From Thermoplasmata archaeon (lineage in GTDB: Archaea; Thermoplasmatota; Thermoplasmata; Lutacidiplasmatales; UBA184): a stretch of DNA of 7,152 nucleotides. The DNA is taken from contig JASHSA010000138.1 of assembly GCA_030037035.1 (NCBI GenBank), forward strand, positions 1 to 7,152, written 5' to 3'. Shown here piece by piece: positions 1 through 7,012 of the stretch. Below the pieces are notes generated by a model that worked only from the letters and a program-made list of their open reading frames with translations, was not told the origin of the DNA and ran no database searches. Made by a program: the position numbers and the translations under genes. Position 1 is the stretch's first letter, and every line of letters begins with the position of its first letter.

Positions 1-1283
1 AGGACGAGGAACGCCGCGGCGGCGAGGACCATCGGATACGGGTCGAACTCCTCGAGCGCCTTCTCGCGGTACAGGTGCCAGGCGAGGATGATCGGGTGGG
101 AGACCTCGTCGAGCTGGAGGCCCGTCCAGTACGGGTCGCCCGGGATCCAGAAGTTCTGCGGGAACCCTCCGTCCGGGCGCTGTCGCGTCGCGAGGTAGAC
201 GAGGGCGCGCAGCGGCGCCTCGCGGTTGCCGGCGGCGAGGAGCCCGCCGGCGATCTGGACGAGGTCGCGGTTCCATACGAGGTGGTAGCCGCCCCGCTCG
301 TCGTCGCCGCGGGAGGCTCCCCACGGGATCGAGAGCGACGCGATGAACGCTCCCGGGTAGCTCTTGTCCTCGTGGGCGAGCAGGACGCTGTAGCTGGAGT
401 GCAGGAGGTGGCCCCGGTCGGAGGTCGTCTTCACGAGCGGCTTGAGATGGCGGCAGGCGCGCTGCCACTGCTCGACGAACCGGCGCCGGGCGTCGGCGAA
501 CGGCGTGGCGAGCGCCTGGAACAGGACGCTCGTCGCGTGCGGGAGCCCCTGGCCGAGCGCGAGCACGAGCGTGAACTCCTCCTCGCGGCCGAGGTCGAGC
601 TCGCCGGTCAGCGCGACATTGCCGTCGGTCGCCGAGTCGAACTCCCAGTCCATCTCCAGGTTCTCGGAGAGGTCGGTCCACCCGTCGCTCCGGCCGACGA
701 ACCCGCACGACAGGCGCCGGAACGGCGTCGACGCCCCGAGCGCGAGCGCCGTCTCACCCTTCGCCGCGGCGAGGAAGTCGCGGCCGGAGACGTTCGCGCG
801 CCGGGCGGAGTTCCCGCCCCCTCCGCCTTCGAGGTGGGGCGCCGCGAGCACGAACAGGCGCAGGCGGGACCTCCAGGCCGGCGCGGCCTCGAAGCGGACC
901 CGCTCGACCAGCGCGGGGAGGTGCGGCATCGCGAGGACCTCCTTCTCGAGCGTGTACCGCCCTTCGGGGTCCGCGGCACGGACCTGGTAGCCGAGCGCGT
1001 GCCGGCCGATCATCTCGACCTTCGGCTCGAGGTGGCGTTTCTCCTCGTGGAAGAACGACCGGCCGTCCGTGACGAGGAACTGCAGGTCGCGCAGCTGAGG
1101 GCGGTCGATCGTCGGGAAGTAGACCTCCGTCACGATCCCCCGCCAGAGGGTGAACCAGAGCCGGCTGTCGGCGGAGTAGGCGGTCCCCACGCCGTCCTTG
1201 TTCCCGCGGGACCAGCGCGGCGGGAGCCCCGGGGCACCGAACGCCTCGCCGCCCCTCGCCGGGGGTGCCTCCGAACCGCTCAC
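1..1283 (-). CDS. GH15 glucoamylase / glucodextranase-type alpha-glucosidase, N-terminal 427 residues (C-terminus outside window)
   Basis: By family, this enzyme releases glucose from the non-reducing ends of alpha-glucans by an inverting mechanism. The minus strand is open from a GTG at 1283 to the left edge. Residues about 15-275 match the glucodextranase-type N-terminal beta-sandwich domain: GAPGLPPRW at 16-24, then DGVGTAY, a WFTLWRGIVTEVYFP stretch, and SDGWTDL around 199-205. The (alpha/alpha)6 catalytic domain then begins, with HEDKSYPGAFIASLSIPWG ending near 322. YHLVWNRDL follows, with substrate-binding Arg339 and Asp340. Next are DGGFPQNFW and YWTGLQLDEVSHPI, where Glu393 is the presumed general acid. 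The second catalytic Glu must lie in the missing part. GTG is chosen because it has a GGAG ribosome site 7 nt upstream, no ATG or GTG lies further upstream in frame, and it leaves the whole conserved N-domain intact. There is no signal peptide, so it is probably cytoplasmic. GH15 also contains trehalases and glucodextranases, so the exact substrate is uncertain. It diverges from the large surface-protein gene. Confidence 0.95.
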   Translation of the reverse strand, partial: MSGSEAPPARGGEAFGAPGLPPRWSRGNKDGVGTAYSADSRLWFTLWRGIVTEVYFPTIDRPQLRDLQFLVTDGRSFFHEEKRHLEPKVEMIGRHALGYQVRAADPEGRYTLEKEVLAMPHLPALVERVRFEAAPAWRSRLRLFVLAAPHLEGGGGGNSARRANVSGRDFLAAAKGETALALGASTPFRRLSCGFVGRSDGWTDLSENLEMDWEFDSATDGNVALTGELDLGREEEFTLVLALGQGLPHATSVLFQALATPFADARRRFVEQWQRACRHLKPLVKTTSDRGHLLHSSYSVLLAHEDKSYPGAFIASLSIPWGASRGDDERGGYHLVWNRDLVQIAGGLLAAGNREAPLRALVYLATRQRPDGGFPQNFWIPGDPYWTGLQLDEVSHPIILAWHLYREKALEEFDPYPMVLAAAAFLV

Positions 1284-1290
1284 CGTATCG

Positions 1291-1294
1291 CTCC
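1291..1294 (-). promoter_or_regulatory. Ribosome binding site (GGAG) of the GH15 gene
   Basis: GGAG on the minus strand lies 7 nt before the GTG codon at 1283-1281. It complements the CCUCC core of the 16S rRNA 3' end. It decides the start codon, because neither ATG nor GTG occurs further upstream in the same frame. Confidence 0.7.
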
Positions 1295-1306
1295 GCCCGT
1301 CGCGCT

Positions 1307-1316
1307 CACGGCCGTG
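1307..1316. promoter_or_regulatory. 10-bp perfect palindrome CACGGCCGTG, possible operator
   Basis: CACGGCCGTG reads the same on both strands. It lies in the intergenic region 23 bp upstream of the GH15 start codon, between that gene's ribosome site and the AT-rich patch that probably holds its promoter. A dimeric regulator binding here could block GH15 transcription. In DNA this GC-rich, a 10-bp palindrome can occur by chance, so the regulatory role is only inferred. Confidence 0.25.
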
Positions 1317-1351
1317 GGACGCGAAGGACGCCCGAGGAAGGAGTAGGTGGG

Positions 1352-1370
1352 GAATCGTTGAATAGCTTAC
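1352..1370. promoter_or_regulatory. AT-rich core-promoter patch shared by two divergent genes
   Basis: This is the only clearly AT-rich stretch in the 105-bp gap between the divergent GH15 gene and the large surface-protein gene. On the plus strand the TATA-like AATAGCTTA (1361-1369) begins 28 nt before the ATG at 1389. That is the spacing expected for an archaeal TATA box serving a leaderless or nearly leaderless transcript. On the minus strand TAAGCTATT covers the same bases; a TATA box there would start transcription around 1335 and leave a leader of about 50 nt containing the GGAG site. The sequence is far from a consensus TATA box, so the assignment rests on position and composition. Confidence 0.4.
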
Positions 1371-1388
1371 GTCAGTGGGCGGGGTGCC

Positions 1389-4300
1389 ATGGCGAAGGCG
1401 CTCCGCTCGGACCGGGACCGATGGACCGTACCCTGCCTCGTCGCGCTGGTCGCGCTGCTGGTCGTACCGAGCTCCGCGGTCCTGGCGTCGCGCCAGCTCG
1501 GTCCGCTCCCCGCCTCGGCCGGCGCCGGCACCTCGGACGTCTCCCGGGGACTGACGGTCTCCGCCTCCTCCGGCGCCCCCGCGCCCGCCGGGTCGTCCGC
1601 GGGCGGAAGCCCGTCCGCCGCACCCGCGACGCCCGCGCCGCTCTCGGGAACGTTCCTCGGCTCGCTGCTCGCTCATCCGCCGACGCTCTCCGACCTTGGG
1701 AGCGCGAGCTTCGAGCAGAACGCCCGGGCCGCCGTCTCGCCGTCGTTCGAGTCGAACTTCAAGGTCACCTCGACCCTCGACCTGGTCAACGGCACCAAGC
1801 TTCCGGGGAACGTCCTGCCGGACAACTGCGTCTATCCGATGAGCGCGCTCTACGTTCCGGGCGAGAGCGAGGTCTACGTCGCCTGCTTCGCCTCCGGCAA
1901 CGTCTCCCTCGGAGAGGCCGGCCAGATCTCGGTCGTTGACCCCTCGACCGACTCGGTCGTCGGCACGATCCTGACGGGCGTGGGCGCCTCGGCCGAGGTC
2001 CTCGTCAGCACGCCGGGCGGGACGGTCGTCGCCGTGGCCGACACGCTCGCCGGAAGCGTCACGCTGATCGACCCGGCGACCGCGAGCGTGCTCGCGACGC
2101 TGCCGGTCGGCGCCGACCCGGTCGCGCTCGCGGTCGACAACACGAGCAGTCTCGTGTTCGTCGCGAACCTCGACAGCTCGAGCGTCACGGTCCTGAACGC
2201 CTCCTCCGAGCTGGCCGTCACCACGCTGACGGTCGGGCAGGAGCCGGTCTCCCTCGCGTACGATGCGACGAGCGACCAGGTCTTCGTCGCGTGCAGCGGC
2301 TCGGGCGAGGTCACGCCGATCGGGGTGAAGCTGCTCACCGTGCACCGGTCGATCGTGGTCGGCGAGGAGCCGATCGCCCTGGCGGACGACCCGACGGCCG
2401 GGACCGTGCTCGTCGCCAACGAGGGGAGCGACAACGTCTCCGTGATCTCGACCTCGGGCGACGACGTCGTCGCCTCGCCGTCCGTCGCGACCCCTCTCGC
2501 CGTCGCCGTCGACCCGACGAACGGAGAAGGGTTCGTGGCGAGCGAGCTCGGCGAAGGGGTCGTCACGATCTCGCCAGGCGGGAGCGTCGGGACGACGATC
2601 ACGCTCGGCACCCCGACCGAGCTCGTGGTGCCGGACGCGTTCACGGTCGACGCGGGGAACGGCGACCTGTACGTGAACGCGCTGACCGAGCCGGTCGATG
2701 TACCGACCTCCGAGCTCACGATCGGCGGCTCGGAGTACGCCCTCGTGATGAGCACGGGGGTCGCGGGCGCGCCGCTCCGCGTCGGGAACGACCTCTTCAA
2801 CTTCCTCGAGGAGCTTCCGTTCGAGAGCGCCCTGGACGGGCCGGCCAGCAAGCTGTTCGTGCCGGCGTCCGGCGACGGGGACGTCACGACGATCGACACC
2901 ACGGCCAACACCGCCGCGAGCCCGTTGGCCCTCGGCGTCATCCCGGAGAACGTGACCGCCGACAGCGTGAACGGCGAGCTCTACGTCGTCAACGAGGCTC
3001 CCAACACGGTCCTGGTCGTCAACGGCACGACCGACCTGGTGCAGGCGACCGTCGTCGTCCCCGGGTTCTTCAACACGTTCGTCGCGGTCGACCCCTGGAC
3101 CGGCGACGTGCTCGTCGGAGGCGGGTTCACCGAGGCGCTCACCGTGATCGGCGCCGTGAACGACAGCCCGTTCGCGACGATCCCGGGGGTCTACGCGCCG
3201 CACGCCGCCCTCGCCGACCCGCTCAACGGCGAGATCTACGTCGGCGGCTCCGTCGGACTGTATGCGATCAACGGGGCGACCGGGCGCCTGATCCGGACGT
3301 TCTCGTGGGGCGTGAACCGCGTCGCCGATCCGCTCGCCCTCGACCCGTTCGACGACCACCTCTTCGTGAGCTCCGGCGAACTGCTCCGCATCGTCAACGG
3401 CACGACCGACGCCGAGTTCGGCAGCTTCTCCTTCGGCGTCAGCGCCGGCTCGACCGCGTTCGACAACGCCACCGGTAGGGCCTACGGCGCCGCCGAGAAC
3501 TCGACCGAGCTGGGCGTCTTCAGCGCCCGCACCGGCAACGAGGTCTCGACGATCGCCGTCGGCACCGGCGCGGGCGCGATCGCCGTCGACGCCGTCGACT
3601 CCTACCTCTACGTCGCCCTCCCCGGCAAGAGCCAGGTCGAGGTCTTCGACCCCTCCTCCGGGACGCTCGTCGGCACGGTCACGACCCCGGTCGCGGCGAC
3701 CGGCTTCCAGATCGACCGCGGGACGGGCGACGTCGTCGTCGACGAGCCGTCGTACTCCGAGCTCTCGGTCATCGCCGCCGGCGCGCCCAAGCTCTCCGAG
3801 ACCGTCTCGGTCGGGATCGGGCCGCTCGGGGAGGCGTTCGACCCGGTCACCGGCGGCCTCGTCACGGCGAACGAGGCGTCCGGGACGCTGTCGTTCCTCG
3901 CGCCGACCTCGGCGCAGTACGTGGTGACGTTCCGGGAGTCCGGCCTACCGGGCGGGACCGCGTGGCGGGCCGAGCTGGACGGCGTCGGGAACACGTCGAC
4001 CTCCAGCACGATCTCCTTCCGGATCACGAACGGCACGTTCTCCTACTCGGTCGGGGCGACCGCGTACGCCGCGACCCCCAGGGCCGGCAACGTCACGGTG
4101 GACGGGGGCGCGGTCACGCAGGACGTCGCGTTCGCCGCGGAGCCGCTCTACACCGTCACGTTCGGCGAAGAGGGGCTGCCTACCGGCACCGCCTGGTCGG
4201 TCGCGCTCGAGGGGGTCGTCGGCACCTCGAGCGCCCGGACCCTCACCTTCCGCGAACCGAACGGGGCGTTCCAGTTCACCGCCGAGAACGTGAGCGGCTT

Positions 4301-6749
4301 CTACGTCGCACCGCCGAACGGGACGGTCGTCGTCGACGGGGCCGCGCCCTCGGAGGTCCTCTTCGGCTTCTACCCGCTCTACGCCGTGACGTTCCAGGCC
4401 GAAGGGGTCCCCAGCACGTTCGACTGGTACGTCGAGGTGACGCCGGGCCTGGACGAGAGCTTCGCCGAGAACAGCTCGCTGGGGACGACGATCGGCTTCG
4501 CGCTGACCAACGGAAGCTACACGTACTACGTCGACGCGCTCGAGGGCGGCTACGTGCCGGTCCCGAACTCGGGGACGTTCACCGTCAGCGGCGCGCCGGT
4601 CACCGTCACGATCACCTTCCAGCAGGCGTTCACGGTGACGTTCTATGCGATCGGCGAGTCGCACGGCTCGACCTGGTACGTCGACCTGGGCGGCACGACG
4701 TACGTCAGCTCGCAGGACTCGCTGAACATCTCCGAGCCGAACGGCAGCTACCCGTTCTCGGTGACGCCGCCGCTCGGCTACGACGTCGCGCCGTCCTCCG
4801 GGACGGTCCTCGTCGACGCGGCGAACGTCCTCCAGGACCTGACGTTCACGATCGCTCCCGGGAACTACTCGGTGACGTTCGAGCAGACCGGCTTACCGGC
4901 CGGCGACGAGTGGCTCGTCGAGGTCCTCTGGTCCGACGGCGGGGCCGGCTCGTCCTCGACCGGCCCGACGATCTCGTTCGCCCTCGAGAACGGGACCTAC
5001 TCGTTCGAGGTCGTCGTCTTCGCGAGCGGCTATACGGCCGAGCCCTCCAGCGGCACGTTCACGGTCGACGGGGCGTCCCTGACGATCGCGATCACGATCG
5101 GCACCGAGTATGCGATCGTCTTCGACGAGACCGGCCTCGCGAACGGGACGCTGTGGACGATCGACCTCGCCGGGGTCGACTACCTGGCGACCGCGCCGAC
5201 GCCGCTCACGGTCGACCGTCCGAACGGGGCGTACAACTTCTCGATCGTAGCGCCGATGGGGTACCTCGCGACGCCGGTGAACGGCAACGTGACGGTCGAC
5301 GACGCGTCGGTCGAGCAGGCGATCTCCTTCTCGATCGCCTCCGGGTTCTTCCGGGTCGTGTTCGTCGAGACCGGACTTCCCGCCGGGGCCTCCTGGCTGG
5401 TGAACCTCTCGGGCTCGTTCGGCTCGAACACGAACCGCACGATCGTACTGCTCGAACCGAACGGCACCTACGGCTACACCATCAACCCCCCGTACCCGTA
5501 CGCCTCGAGCCCGTCGACGTCGTCGCTGACGGTCGCGGGCCTACAGGTGGAGGTGGCGGTCGACTGCTATCCGTCGGCCGCCGACGGCTTCTACGCCGTG
5601 ACGTTCTCCGCGAGCGGCCTGCCGGCCGGAGCGAACTGGTCGGTCACGTCCTCCTCCGGCGCCACCGGCTCGGCGAACGTCCCCGGCACGATCGTCCTGG
5701 CGCTCGACAACTCGAGCTACACCTACAGCGCCCGCACCACCGACCCGAGCTACGCCTCGAGCGGCGGAAGCTTCCGCGTCGACGGGGCGAACGTCTCGGT
5801 GAGCGCCGCCTACGCGCTCGTCACCTTCGAGGTCACGGCGACGGAGAGCGGGCTCCCGAGCGGGACGACGTGGTGGTTCAACGTCACCGACGGTCCCTCG
5901 GAGACGGGGAGCGGGACGTCGCTGACGTTCCCGGAGGCGAACGGCACCTACGACTACACGGTCGCGACGCTCGACAAGCGCTACGAGGCGGTCGGCGGCT
6001 CGTTCCCGGTCGACGGCCGGGCCGTCTCCGTCCCCGTGACGTTCACCCTCCTGACGTGGGTCCTGACGTTCAGCGAGAGCGGTCTCCCCTCGGGGACCGA
6101 ATGGTGGGTCAACGGTACCGTGCTGGGCTCGCAGCACACGACCTCGGCGACGCTCACCGTCTCCGAGCCGAACGGCAGCTACGCGTACACCGTCGGGACC
6201 GTCGACAAGCGGGAGGCGTCCTCCGCCGGCACGGCAACGGTGATCGGCATGCCGACGACCGTCCCGGTCACGTTCGCGCCGGTGCTCTACGCCGTGACGT
6301 TCACGGAGAGCGGCCTCCCGTCCGGGAGCGCGTGGTCCGTCGACGTGGGAGGGACCCCGTACTCCTCGACGACGTCGACGATCGTCGTGCAGCTCACGAA
6401 CGACAGCTACCCGTTCACGGTCGAGGCGGTGTCGGGCTACTCGGCGAGCCCGTCCGGCGGCACCGTGGTCGTGGCCGGCAAGTCCGTCGCCCAGCCGGTG
6501 GGGTTCGCGCCAACGTCCAAGGCGGCGACGTTCCTCGGGCTCCCCGCGGACGAGGGGTACGCCCTGCTCGGCGGGATCCTCGCGGCCGTCGTGGTGCTGG
6601 CGGGCGTGGCCGTGCTGCTCGCCCGGCGGAAGAGCTCGCCCCCTCCGAGCGGCTCCGGCCCGGGCTCGCCGGGACCGACCTCCGGCGGGACCCCTCCGGC
6701 CGGCGGCGCACCGCCCGACGGCTCCGGGCAGCCCCCGTCCTCAGGGTGA
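1389..6749 (+). CDS. Large membrane-anchored surface protein: YVTN-type beta-propeller blades plus 11 tandem GLPxGTxW modules
   Basis: This 1786-residue protein is probably exported and anchored in the membrane. Residues 1-13 are basic and 14-33 hydrophobic, a signal peptide with possible cleavage after VLA at 33. Residues 45-86 are a Ser/Ala/Pro/Gly linker. Residues about 120-838 hold 15-16 YVTN-like blades of roughly 40 residues (patterns such as VALAVDNTSSLVFVAN), enough for two propellers. Residues 843-1707 hold 11 modules that open with a beta strand and an ESGLPSGTxW-type motif. Residues 1723-1745 are a transmembrane helix, followed by Arg-Arg-Lys and a 38-residue Pro/Gly/Ser tail. About 35 N-glycosylation sequons and only 12 lysines are present. 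The ATG is the only start: an in-frame stop lies at 1359-1361. The nearby GGTG is too close to act as a normal ribosome site, so the mRNA may be leaderless. Adhesion, S-layer association or glycan binding are possible roles; none is shown by the sequence. Confidence 0.95.
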   Translation: MAKALRSDRDRWTVPCLVALVALLVVPSSAVLASRQLGPLPASAGAGTSDVSRGLTVSASSGAPAPAGSSAGGSPSAAPATPAPLSGTFLGSLLAHPPTLSDLGSASFEQNARAAVSPSFESNFKVTSTLDLVNGTKLPGNVLPDNCVYPMSALYVPGESEVYVACFASGNVSLGEAGQISVVDPSTDSVVGTILTGVGASAEVLVSTPGGTVVAVADTLAGSVTLIDPATASVLATLPVGADPVALAVDNTSSLVFVANLDSSSVTVLNASSELAVTTLTVGQEPVSLAYDATSDQVFVACSGSGEVTPIGVKLLTVHRSIVVGEEPIALADDPTAGTVLVANEGSDNVSVISTSGDDVVASPSVATPLAVAVDPTNGEGFVASELGEGVVTISPGGSVGTTITLGTPTELVVPDAFTVDAGNGDLYVNALTEPVDVPTSELTIGGSEYALVMSTGVAGAPLRVGNDLFNFLEELPFESALDGPASKLFVPASGDGDVTTIDTTANTAASPLALGVIPENVTADSVNGELYVVNEAPNTVLVVNGTTDLVQATVVVPGFFNTFVAVDPWTGDVLVGGGFTEALTVIGAVNDSPFATIPGVYAPHAALADPLNGEIYVGGSVGLYAINGATGRLIRTFSWGVNRVADPLALDPFDDHLFVSSGELLRIVNGTTDAEFGSFSFGVSAGSTAFDNATGRAYGAAENSTELGVFSARTGNEVSTIAVGTGAGAIAVDAVDSYLYVALPGKSQVEVFDPSSGTLVGTVTTPVAATGFQIDRGTGDVVVDEPSYSELSVIAAGAPKLSETVSVGIGPLGEAFDPVTGGLVTANEASGTLSFLAPTSAQYVVTFRESGLPGGTAWRAELDGVGNTSTSSTISFRITNGTFSYSVGATAYAATPRAGNVTVDGGAVTQDVAFAAEPLYTVTFGEEGLPTGTAWSVALEGVVGTSSARTLTFREPNGAFQFTAENVSGFYVAPPNGTVVVDGAAPSEVLFGFYPLYAVTFQAEGVPSTFDWYVEVTPGLDESFAENSSLGTTIGFALTNGSYTYYVDALEGGYVPVPNSGTFTVSGAPVTVTITFQQAFTVTFYAIGESHGSTWYVDLGGTTYVSSQDSLNISEPNGSYPFSVTPPLGYDVAPSSGTVLVDAANVLQDLTFTIAPGNYSVTFEQTGLPAGDEWLVEVLWSDGGAGSSSTGPTISFALENGTYSFEVVVFASGYTAEPSSGTFTVDGASLTIAITIGTEYAIVFDETGLANGTLWTIDLAGVDYLATAPTPLTVDRPNGAYNFSIVAPMGYLATPVNGNVTVDDASVEQAISFSIASGFFRVVFVETGLPAGASWLVNLSGSFGSNTNRTIVLLEPNGTYGYTINPPYPYASSPSTSSLTVAGLQVEVAVDCYPSAADGFYAVTFSASGLPAGANWSVTSSSGATGSANVPGTIVLALDNSSYTYSARTTDPSYASSGGSFRVDGANVSVSAAYALVTFEVTATESGLPSGTTWWFNVTDGPSETGSGTSLTFPEANGTYDYTVATLDKRYEAVGGSFPVDGRAVSVPVTFTLLTWVLTFSESGLPSGTEWWVNGTVLGSQHTTSATLTVSEPNGSYAYTVGTVDKREASSAGTATVIGMPTTVPVTFAPVLYAVTFTESGLPSGSAWSVDVGGTPYSSTTSTIVVQLTNDSYPFTVEAVSGYSASPSGGTVVVAGKSVAQPVGFAPTSKAATFLGLPADEGYALLGGILAAVVVLAGVAVLLARRKSSPPPSGSGPGSPGPTSGGTPPAGGAPPDGSGQPPSSG
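1836..3902 (+). repeat. Array of about 15-16 YVTN-type beta-propeller blades (protein-level repeat)
   Basis: Residues about 150-838 of the large protein repeat a pattern of roughly 40-45 residues: a hydrophobic strand plus Asp (AVAVDPTNGE type), then a strand ending in YV/FV/LV, then a strand such as SVTVLN or TVLVVN, then a strand ending in VG. The first half (about 150-410) and the second half (about 515-838) are regular. The stretch between them (about 411-515) is looser and contains a 50-residue blade with an extra segment. That is consistent with two closed propellers of seven or eight blades joined by a distorted region. The blades have diverged in sequence and are not DNA-level repeats. 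Propellers of this type usually serve as binding scaffolds without catalytic residues. Confidence 0.8.
3915..6509 (+). repeat. Eleven tandem about-77- to 83-residue modules with GLPxGTxW motif (protein-level repeat)
   Basis: Each module opens with a strand ending in Phe or equivalent (residues 848, 925, 1002, 1085, 1164, 1245, 1325, 1406, 1484, 1561, 1638). Then come ESGLPxGTxW, a central PNGxYxYxV-type motif, and a closing strand with VDGxxVxxxVxF. Spacings are 77, 77, 83, 79, 81, 80, 81, 78, 77 and 77 residues. Modules 3 and 4 have lost the GLP motif (EGVPSTFDW and GESHGSTW) but keep the Trp and the central motif. Modules 9-11 carry the most similar ESGLPSG openings. The layout suggests a rod of small beta-sandwich domains that lifts the propellers away from the membrane. 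Such modules are common in Thermoplasmatota surface proteins; their function is unknown to me. Confidence 0.9.
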
Positions 6750-6901
6750 CGGGCCGGCGCGTCCCCTCACCCGAAGCCGATCGTCCCGGGTCTGCGGGCC
6801 CCACGGTCGACGCCACCGCACCGGCCCGAGCCCCGTCCCGGCCCTCCTGGAGCGGCGGGAAGGACCCTGACGACCGCCGGCCCGAGACCTACGGAGACGG
6901 C

Positions 6902-6929
6902 CTTCCGCGTCGGCCTGACGGCCCGGAAG
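6902..6929. repeat. Nested inverted repeat 1 (possible stem-loop)
   Basis: CTTCCG (6902-6907) pairs with CGGAAG (6924-6929). Just inside, CGTC (6908-6911) pairs with GACG (6917-6920) around a GGCCT loop, leaving a three-base bulge (GCC) on the 3' arm. That gives ten Watson-Crick pairs. It lies about 150 bp after the large gene's stop codon. Confidence 0.45.
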
Positions 6930-6938
6930 CCCGGCCGA

Positions 6939-6979
6939 ACCTCTCGCCGCCGGCAGCGTGCGGGCGGATCTCGAGAGGT
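6939..6979. repeat. Nested inverted repeat 2 (possible stem-loop, 16 pairs)
   Basis: ACCTCTCG (6939-6946) pairs perfectly with CGAGAGGT (6972-6979). Directly inside, CCGCC (6947-6951) pairs with GGCGG (6963-6967), and GCA (6953-6955) pairs with TGC (6959-6961) around a GCG loop. One G-G mismatch and a four-base bulge (ATCT) on the 3' arm interrupt the stem. The outer 8-bp arm is of mixed composition, so it is less easily explained by GC richness than most inverted repeats here. It may help end transcription from one or both sides. Confidence 0.5.
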
Positions 6980-7012
6980 CGGGCCTCCCGGCCCGGGGCC
7001 GGGTTGCGACCT
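6976..7012. repeat. Nested inverted repeat 3 (possible stem-loop), sharing bases with repeat 2
   Basis: AGGTCG (6976-6981) pairs with CGACCT (7007-7012), and inside it CCCGGCC (6987-6993) pairs with GGCCGGG (6997-7003) around a CGG loop. The AGGT at 6976-6979 is also part of the 3' arm of repeat 2, so both complete stems cannot form at once, although the inner 7-bp stem can coexist with repeat 2. It ends 27 bp from the stop codon of the minus-strand gene, a suitable place for a terminator of that gene. Confidence 0.45.

Noticed and set aside
75..1346. Plus-strand open frame of 423 residues, rich in Arg, Glu and Pro
   Set aside because: It lies antisense to the GH15 gene, whose conserved motifs are continuous over the same bases. 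The plus-strand translation has low-complexity composition and no recognisable domain.
1874..2941. Minus-strand open frame of 355 residues opposite the propeller region
   Set aside because: It is a Ser/Thr/Pro-rich complement of the propeller codons with no motif or ribosome site that I could recognise; the plus strand carries the conserved blade pattern.
3915..6509. Possible DNA-level tandem repeat or CRISPR-like array
   Set aside because: The periodicity of about 231-249 bp is a protein-module repeat inside a coding frame. Base identity between units is limited to the motif codons, and there are no short repeats with spacers.
1389..6749. Enzymatic role for the large protein (for example a surface protease)
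   Set aside because: No catalytic motif was seen, and the propeller blades and modules are non-enzymatic repeat types. GLPxGTxW modules can accompany other surface proteins, but no protease domain is present here.
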